Of a stretch of 64,000 nucleotides of DNA, positions 58,118 to 64,000 are shown piece after piece. The notes below the pieces were generated by a model. It had not been told where the DNA came from and searched no databases. It worked only from the letters and a program-made list of their open reading frames with translations. Made by a program: the position numbers and the translations under genes. The stretch lies in the NCBI RefSeq assembly GCF_004362525.1, contig NZ_SNXS01000001.1, positions 1,167,510 through 1,231,509 of the forward strand. Direction: 5' to 3'. The stretch is from Roseateles toxinivorans. Lineage in GTDB: Bacteria > Pseudomonadota > Gammaproteobacteria > Burkholderiales > Burkholderiaceae_C. The number at the start of each line of letters is the position of its first letter. The first letter of the stretch is position 1.

Positions 58118-59635
58118 TCAACCCTGCTCCGATGCATTCGGTATGGCCAGGCGTCCCCGCCCGGGGCCGTCCTCCTCGTCGCTGCCCTGGGCGGAGCGCT
58201 GGCTGCGCATGGTCTCGAAGTCTTCCTTGCTGACGTCGCCGGTGATGTAGACACCGTCAAAGCAGGAGGCCTCGAAGCCGTTGAGCTTGGGGTTGAGCGC
58301 CGCAACCACGCGCTTCATCGCCGCAACATCCTGGTAGATCAAGGCATCGGCACCGATGAACTCGCGGATCTCCTCGATGCTGCGGTTGTGGGCGATCAGC
58401 TCGGTCGGCGTCGGCATGTCGATGCCGTAGACATTCGGGTAGCGCACCGGAGGCGCGGCCGAGGCCAGATAGACCTTGCGGGCTCCGGCCTCGCGGGCCA
58501 TCTGCACGATTTCCTTGGAGGTGGTGCCGCGCACGATCGAGTCATCGACCAGCAGCACATTGCGGTTCTTGAACTCCAGGCCGATCGCATTGAGCTTCTG
58601 GCGCACCGACTTCTTGCGCACGCCCTGCCCCGGCATGATGAAGGTGCGGCCCACATAGCGGTTCTTCACAAAGCCCTCGCGGTAGGGCTTGCCGATCTTG
58701 TGGGCCAGCTGCATCGCCGACGGACGGCTGGATTCGGGGATCGGGATCACCACATCAATATCGCTCGGCGGCATTGTCGAGATCAGGCGCTGGGCCAGCG
58801 TCTCGCCCATGTTCAGCCGCGCCTGATAGACCGACACGCCGTCCATCACGGAGTCAGGTCTTGCCAGGTAGACGAACTCGAACATGCAGGGGTTCAGGCT
58901 CGGGTTGTCGGCGCACTGCTCGGCATGGATCTGGCCATGGGTGTCGATGAAGATGGCTTCGCCCGGAGCGACATCGCGGGTCAGCTTGTTGCCGGTGCCT
59001 TCGAGCGCAACGCTCTCGCTGGCCACCATCACATCGCCGGTGCCCGATTCGCCGTACACCAGCGGACGGATGCCAAAGGGGTCGCGGAAGGCCAAGAGTC
59101 CATGACCGGCGATCAAGGCGATCACCGCGTACGAGCCCTTGATGCGCTTGTGCACAGCGCGCACCGCCTTGAAGACCTCGGCCGGCGTCAGCGGCAGGTC
59201 GCGGGCTGCCAGCTCCAACTCGTGGGCTAGCACATTGAGCAGGACCTCGGAATCGCTCTCGGTGTTGATGTGGCGGCGGTCGACGTCGAACAACTCCTTC
59301 TTCAACGCGGTGGCATTGGTCAGATTGCCGTTGTGCACCAGCACCATGCCGAACGGTGCGTTGACGTAGAAGGGCTGCGCCTCTTCTTCGCTGTAAGCGT
59401 TGCCTGCCGTCGGGTAACGCACCTGGCCCAGGCCCACATTGCCGGGCAGCGCGCGCATATTGCGAGTGCGGAACACGTCTCGGACCATGCCGCGCGCCTT
59501 GTGCATGAAGCACTTGTTGTCCAGCATGGTGACGATGCCGGCCGCGTCCTGGCCGCGATGCTGCAGCAGCAGCAGGGCGTCATAGATCAGCTGATTGACC
59601 GGCGCCTTGGAAATCACCCCGACGATGCCACACAT
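58118..59635 (-). CDS. purF: Amidophosphoribosyltransferase
   Basis: A 505-residue glutamine amidotransferase for the first committed step of purine synthesis. Met is removed to expose nucleophile Cys2 (MCGIVGVIS); the PRPP site [12 protein letters not shown] is present. The ATG at 59635 gives the exact N-terminus. It is downstream of cvpA in the conserved order. Confidence 0.95.
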   Translation of the reverse strand: MCGIVGVISKAPVNQLIYDALLLLQHRGQDAAGIVTMLDNKCFMHKARGMVRDVFRTRNMRALPGNVGLGQVRYPTAGNAYSEEEAQPFYVNAPFGMVLVHNGNLTNATALKKELFDVDRRHINTESDSEVLLNVLAHELELAARDLPLTPAEVFKAVRAVHKRIKGSYAVIALIAGHGLLAFRDPFGIRPLVYGESGTGDVMVASESVALEGTGNKLTRDVAPGEAIFIDTHGQIHAEQCADNPSLNPCMFEFVYLARPDSVMDGVSVYQARLNMGETLAQRLISTMPPSDIDVVIPIPESSRPSAMQLAHKIGKPYREGFVKNRYVGRTFIMPGQGVRKKSVRQKLNAIGLEFKNRNVLLVDDSIVRGTTSKEIVQMAREAGARKVYLASAAPPVRYPNVYGIDMPTPTELIAHNRSIEEIREFIGADALIYQDVAAMKRVVAALNPKLNGFEASCFDGVYITGDVSKEDFETMRSQRSAQGSDEEDGPGRGRLAIPNASEQG

Positions 59636-59686
59636 AAGCTACTTCCTTGTTCAAACTTGGCTCGCCAAATCCTTGGAGCTTGATGC

Positions 59687-60181
59687 TCAGGACCCGACGT
59701 ACTGCACCATGCTGGGCGGCAGCAGGGGCCTGAGCCCATGCAAGACCACCTGCATCCAGGGAACCAGCTCCGAATCCTGCCATTGCGCGGAGCGGGCCGC
59801 GGGCGTCATGCCCACCACCAACACCGCCAGCAGGCAGATCAAGAGCCCTCGAATCAATCCAAAACCGGCGCCCAGCAGGCGGTCCAGCCCACTCAGCGGT
59901 GAGGCCTGCACCAGCATGCGCACCAGGCGTGCGCCCAGGCCCCACAGCAGGAGCAAGAACACAAAGGCCAGCACCAGGGTGCTGACCTGATGCAGGGTCG
60001 AACCCTCGGCGCCCACCGGCACCCAGTGCGAGATATATGGGGCCAACATCTGAGAACCAAAGTAGGCCACTACCCAACCCATCAGCGACAGCACCTCGAA
60101 CAGCAGGCCGCGCCACACGCCGGCCAGCAGCGAGAACAGCAGCACGCAGGCCATCGCGATATCGACCCAGCCCAGGAACAT
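59687..60181 (-). CDS. cvpA: CvpA family membrane protein
   Basis: A 164-residue inner-membrane protein with four hydrophobic segments (residues about 5-25, 28-48, 65-85, 105-125). Named after colicin V production; its general role is unclear, and it commonly neighbours purF. It ends 51 bases before purF. Confidence 0.88.
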   Translation of the reverse strand: MFLGWVDIAMACVLLFSLLAGVWRGLLFEVLSLMGWVVAYFGSQMLAPYISHWVPVGAEGSTLHQVSTLVLAFVFLLLLWGLGARLVRMLVQASPLSGLDRLLGAGFGLIRGLLICLLAVLVVGMTPAARSAQWQDSELVPWMQVVLHGLRPLLPPSMVQYVGS

Positions 60182-60188
60182 CAGCGAC

Positions 60189-60956
60189 TCACAGCGTCAG
60201 GATGGCGGCAGGCAGGCCCGCGGCACGGATACGGCCGGAGGCCTTGTCGGCCTCCTCGCGGGTGGCGAAGGGGCCGACGCGCACCCGGGTGCGCTTGCCC
60301 TCGGCGCTCTCGATGACTTGCGTATAGGTCTTCAGGCCCAGCTTCTCGACCTTGAGCCTGGCCTCGCGGGCAGCATTGGCCTCACCGAAGGCGCCAACCT
60401 GCACGATGAAACGGCCGGCGGCGTCCGAGGCTTTCTTGTCGGCGGCACTGGCTGCTGCCTTGCCCTCCAGCAGGGCCTGCACCCGGGCGGCCTCGGCGGG
60501 CTTGGCCCTCTCCACCGATTTCTCCACCACTTTGTCTGCCGCTTTGTCGATCACCTTCGGCGCCGGCTTGGAGGCCGGTTTCTCCGCCGGTTGCGCCACC
60601 GGCTCGGTCTTCGCCACCAGCGGCGCCTCGTCGCCGTCGCGCGTCTCGGTGATGATGGCAGGCTTGCCTGAAGCCTCGCTGGCCACAGGCTGCGGCGCGG
60701 CGGGCATGGGCAGCGGTGTGGCGGCCTCCTTGCGCGGGATCTCGATCGGCAAATCGACGGGGATCGGTCGTGGCTGAGTCTCGAACACCAGAGGGAAGCC
60801 GATGATGCCTATGGCCACCAGCACGGCCGCGCCGATCAGGCGGCGGCGGGCGCGCACGCGCAGCTGTTGCACAGCATCGGCGGAATCGGTGACGGGTTTG
60901 GCGGCGGGCGCCTCGCGCCCCTCGGTATTGCGCTTGAAGATGGACAGCAGACCCAT
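60189..60956 (-). CDS. SPOR-domain membrane protein (DedD-like)
   Basis: A 255-residue protein with a cytoplasmic N-terminus, a membrane helix at about 37-55 (RRRLIGAAVLVAIGIIGFPL), a Lys/Ala/Pro-rich periplasmic linker and a C-terminal SPOR domain (residues about 177-255, RFIVQVGAFGEAN). SPOR domains bind denuded septal peptidoglycan, so a role at division is likely. It starts seven bases before cvpA in the conserved series. Confidence 0.85.
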   Translation of the reverse strand: MGLLSIFKRNTEGREAPAAKPVTDSADAVQQLRVRARRRLIGAAVLVAIGIIGFPLVFETQPRPIPVDLPIEIPRKEAATPLPMPAAPQPVASEASGKPAIITETRDGDEAPLVAKTEPVAQPAEKPASKPAPKVIDKAADKVVEKSVERAKPAEAARVQALLEGKAAASAADKKASDAAGRFIVQVGAFGEANAAREARLKVEKLGLKTYTQVIESAEGKRTRVRVGPFATREEADKASGRIRAAGLPAAILTL

Positions 60957-61060
60957 ATCGGCGTGTAGGGAGCGTTGGAGTGCCCGGTTTTACGGCCGGC
61001 ATGCGGCCTATTGAGAGTCCGATTGGCGCGCGTGCCGGGCCTCGGTGTGCAGCCTGCGAC

Positions 61061-62350
61061 CTAGAGGCGCGGCACACCGTTTTTCAGCACGCCACCCACG
61101 GTGTGGAAGGATCCAAAGACCACGATTCTATCAGCGGGGGTGGCCTCGGCCGCCGCGGCGTCCAGCGCCGACTGCGGGTCGGCGTGGCGGCTCAAGCGCA
61201 AGCCGGGCGGCGGCTTGAAGCCCTCCAGGCCCTGCAGCGCCTGGAACTGCTGATCAAGCTGGGCGGCCGTGGCGGCGCGGGGTATCTCCAGGTCGGTGAA
61301 GTACCAGCGATCCACCAGCGGCGCCATGCGCTTGAAGATGGACACGATGTCCTTGTCGGCCATCACGCCGAACACCGCGTGGGTGCAGGGGAAGTAGCCC
61401 ATCTGGTCCAGGTTTTGTGCCAGCGCGGCCACCGCGTGGGGGTTGTGCGCGACGTCCAGCACCAGGGCCGGCTGGCCAGGGACGATCTGGAAGCGGCCGG
61501 GCAGCTCCACCATCGCCAGCCCGCTGCGCACCGCCTGGGCGCTGATCGGCAGCCGGTCGAACAAGGCCTCGAAAACCGCCAGCGCGCCCGAGGCGTTGAG
61601 CAGCTGATTCGCGCCACGCAGCGCCGGATAGGCCAGCGCATTGAAGCGCCGTTCACGCCCGCCCCAGCTCCATTGCTGACGGTCTCCGCTGTAGTTGAAG
61701 TCGCGGCCGATCAGGCGCAGGTCGGCGCCGATCTCGCGGGCATGGTCGATGATGCTTTGCGGCGCCATCGGGTCGCTCACGATGGCCGGGCGGCCGGTGC
61801 GCATGATCTGCGCCTTCTCCAGGCCGATGGACTCACGGTCCGGCCCCAGATAGTCCATATGGTCCAGATCGATGCTGGTGATGACCGAGCAATCGGCGTC
61901 GATGGCGTTCACCGCATCGAGTCGCCCGCCCAGGCCCACTTCCAGAATCACCAGGTCCAGCGGCTCCTCGGCCAGGCGCAGCATGATGGCCAGCGTGGTG
62001 AACTCGAAGAAGGTCAGCGCCACATCGCCGCGTGCGGCCTCGACCGCCTCGAAGTGTGGCAGCAGGCTCTCGGCCGCCACCGAGGCGCCGTTAATGCGGC
62101 AGCGCTCCTCGAAGTGGACGAAATGCGGCTTGATGTACAGCCCCACCCTGTAGCCGGCCTGCAGCGCGATCATCTCAATCATCGAGCAGGTCGAGCCCTT
62201 GCCATTGGTACCGGCCACCATCACTACCGGCACCTTGAACTTCAGGCCCAGCCGGTCGCGCAGCGCGATCGTGCGCGCCAGGGTCATGTCGATCTCTTTG
62301 GGGTGCAGGGCCAGGCAGTGGTCAAGCCACTCGGGCAGGGTCTTGGGCAT
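61061..62350 (-). CDS. folC: Bifunctional folylpolyglutamate/dihydrofolate synthase
   Basis: A 429-residue Mur-ligase-type ATPase of folate synthesis. ATP loop GTNGKGSTCSMIE near residue 49, and the substrate motif FEVLTALALL-like region LTFFEFTTLAIML. The C-terminal glutamate-ligase domain is complete. It precedes the SPOR gene with a 104-base gap that shows no other gene. Confidence 0.92.
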   Translation of the reverse strand: MPKTLPEWLDHCLALHPKEIDMTLARTIALRDRLGLKFKVPVVMVAGTNGKGSTCSMIEMIALQAGYRVGLYIKPHFVHFEERCRINGASVAAESLLPHFEAVEAARGDVALTFFEFTTLAIMLRLAEEPLDLVILEVGLGGRLDAVNAIDADCSVITSIDLDHMDYLGPDRESIGLEKAQIMRTGRPAIVSDPMAPQSIIDHAREIGADLRLIGRDFNYSGDRQQWSWGGRERRFNALAYPALRGANQLLNASGALAVFEALFDRLPISAQAVRSGLAMVELPGRFQIVPGQPALVLDVAHNPHAVAALAQNLDQMGYFPCTHAVFGVMADKDIVSIFKRMAPLVDRWYFTDLEIPRAATAAQLDQQFQALQGLEGFKPPPGLRLSRHADPQSALDAAAAEATPADRIVVFGSFHTVGGVLKNGVPRL

Positions 62351-62371
62351 TTGGGTCGGGCCTAATGAATA

Positions 62372-62396
62372 CGGCCAAGCCTTGTGGGCTTGGCCG
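62372..62396 (-). other. Perfect intercistronic hairpin between accD and folC
   Basis: CGGCCAAGCC (62372-62381) and GGCTTGGCCG (62387-62396), a ten-base-pair stem with a five-base loop. No T run follows, so it is more likely an mRNA-stability or partial-termination element than a full terminator. Confidence 0.5.
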
Positions 62397-62414
62397 CGTC
62401 AAGCATGGTCGGAA

Positions 62415-63283
<869 letters not shown>

Positions 63284-63287
<4 letters not shown>

Positions 63288-64000
63288 GCGTCGGGCTCCT
63301 TTGGTTTGATGCTGTCCAGTGCGGACCGGATCTCAGCCATGAATTTTGCACCAGTTGCGGCCACGTTCTCCGGCTGCTCGACTTCCAGCAGCTGAACCAG
63401 CCTTGAACCGATCACCACGGCGTCCGACACCTCACCCACCGCCTTGGCCGTTTCGGCATTGCTGATGCCGAAGCCCACACCGACCGGCACCTTCACATGC
63501 TGGCGTATGCGCGGGATCATCGCGGCCACGGCGGCCGTGTCCAGATGGCCGGCGCCGGTCACGCCCTTGAGCGACACGTAGTAGACATAGCCGCTGGCGA
63601 TACGGCCGACCATGGCCATGCGCGCCTCGGTGGACGTGGGCGCCAGCAGGAAGATCGGGTCCAGCCCCTGCTTCTGCAGCGCGGCCGCGAACACCTCGCA
63701 CTCCTCGGGCGGATAGTCCACCACCAGCACGCCATCCACACCGGCGGCCTTGGCGTCCGTCACGAAGGCATCGACGCCATAGCGCTCGATCGGGTTGGCA
63801 TAGCCCATCAGCACCACCGGCGTGTCGGCGTCCTGCTGCCGGAAGGCCCGTACATAGGCCAGCACATCGCGCAGGCCCACGCCCTTGGCGACGGCCCGCT
63901 CGGCGGCACGCTGTATCACCGGCCCGTCGGCCATTGGGTCAGAGAACGGCACGCCCAGCTCGATCACATCGGCGCCGGCACCGGCCAGGGCCAGCATCAG
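63284..64000 (-). CDS. trpA: Tryptophan synthase alpha subunit, N-terminus cut by window edge
   Basis: About 238 residues are visible and the frame is open to position 64000; the first residues lie outside. It cleaves indole-glycerol phosphate to indole. The catalytic Glu and Asp are in [17 protein letters not shown], and the phosphate loop has [11 protein letters not shown]. It begins the conserved trpA-accD-folC series. Confidence 0.93.

Overview
The window looks like a high-GC chromosome segment from a betaproteobacterium of the order Burkholderiales, probably the Roseateles/Mitsuaria/Rubrivivax side of the order. Support comes from the protein families and the conserved gene orders: trpA-accD-folC-SPOR-cvpA-purF, dapC-dapD-pilU-dapE-prmB and smc-zipA. 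Species-level placement is not possible from the sequence alone. Genes are densely packed with many 1-4 base stop/start overlaps, and no gap without a gene exceeds 300 bases apart from the tRNA block. I see no phage, insertion sequence or CRISPR array.

Layout: 1-400 is the end of a TRAP transporter permease. Positions 546-17351 hold one long MSHA-type (type IVa-like) pilus cluster on the + strand. It encodes two GspE-family assembly ATPases, both with N-terminal c-di-GMP-binding-type (MshEN) repeats, then MshG, five (pseudo)pilins (A, C, D, O, P), the large adhesin-like MshQ, the PilM/N/O-like inner-membrane proteins, MshK and the MshL secretin. A sigma-28-like promoter sits just ahead of the major pilin gene. 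Positions 17463-22783 (- strand) form a probable operon joining gamma-glutamyltransferase, an EgtB/SenA-like nonheme iron enzyme and a tungstate ABC importer. A membrane diguanylate cyclase with PAS domains follows at 22906-25500. Next come lipopolysaccharide and sugar-phosphate genes (waaA, phosphomannomutase), divergent from a LytS/AlgZ-LytTR two-component pair. Positions 30362-33278 carry alkylation repair (Ada-AlkA fusion, Ogt) and an EamA exporter.

From 33282 to 43997 lie ligA, zipA and smc, with a four-gene accessory insert (PhyH dioxygenase, Bcr-type efflux, LysR, SDR) between ligA and zipA. From 44131 to 52317 are queF, a SET-domain gene, dapC, dapD, a PilU-type retraction ATPase, dapE, prmB and a YheS-like ABC-F protein. 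Positions 52413-53424 are an ohrR-ohr peroxide module with a clear operator. lexA at 54632, with two tandem SOS boxes, is divergent from an asparaginase and is followed by a small helix-hairpin-helix gene. Two tandem copies of a tRNA-Ala(GGC)-Glu(TTC)-Asp(GTC) unit lie at 55697-56583, next to gltX. The window closes with purF, cvpA, a SPOR protein, folC, accD and the start-truncated trpA, all on the - strand.

How the parts fit: the most coherent theme is surface attachment. The pilus cluster has two ATPases predicted to sense c-di-GMP and a predicted flagellar-sigma promoter for its major pilin. A diguanylate cyclase and a second pilus ATPase (pilU) lie elsewhere in the window. The remaining blocks are housekeeping (cell wall lysine pathway, chromosome segregation, tRNA charging, purine and fatty acid synthesis) or stress response (SOS, organic peroxide, alkylation). 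All functions are inferred from sequence recognition without database searches.
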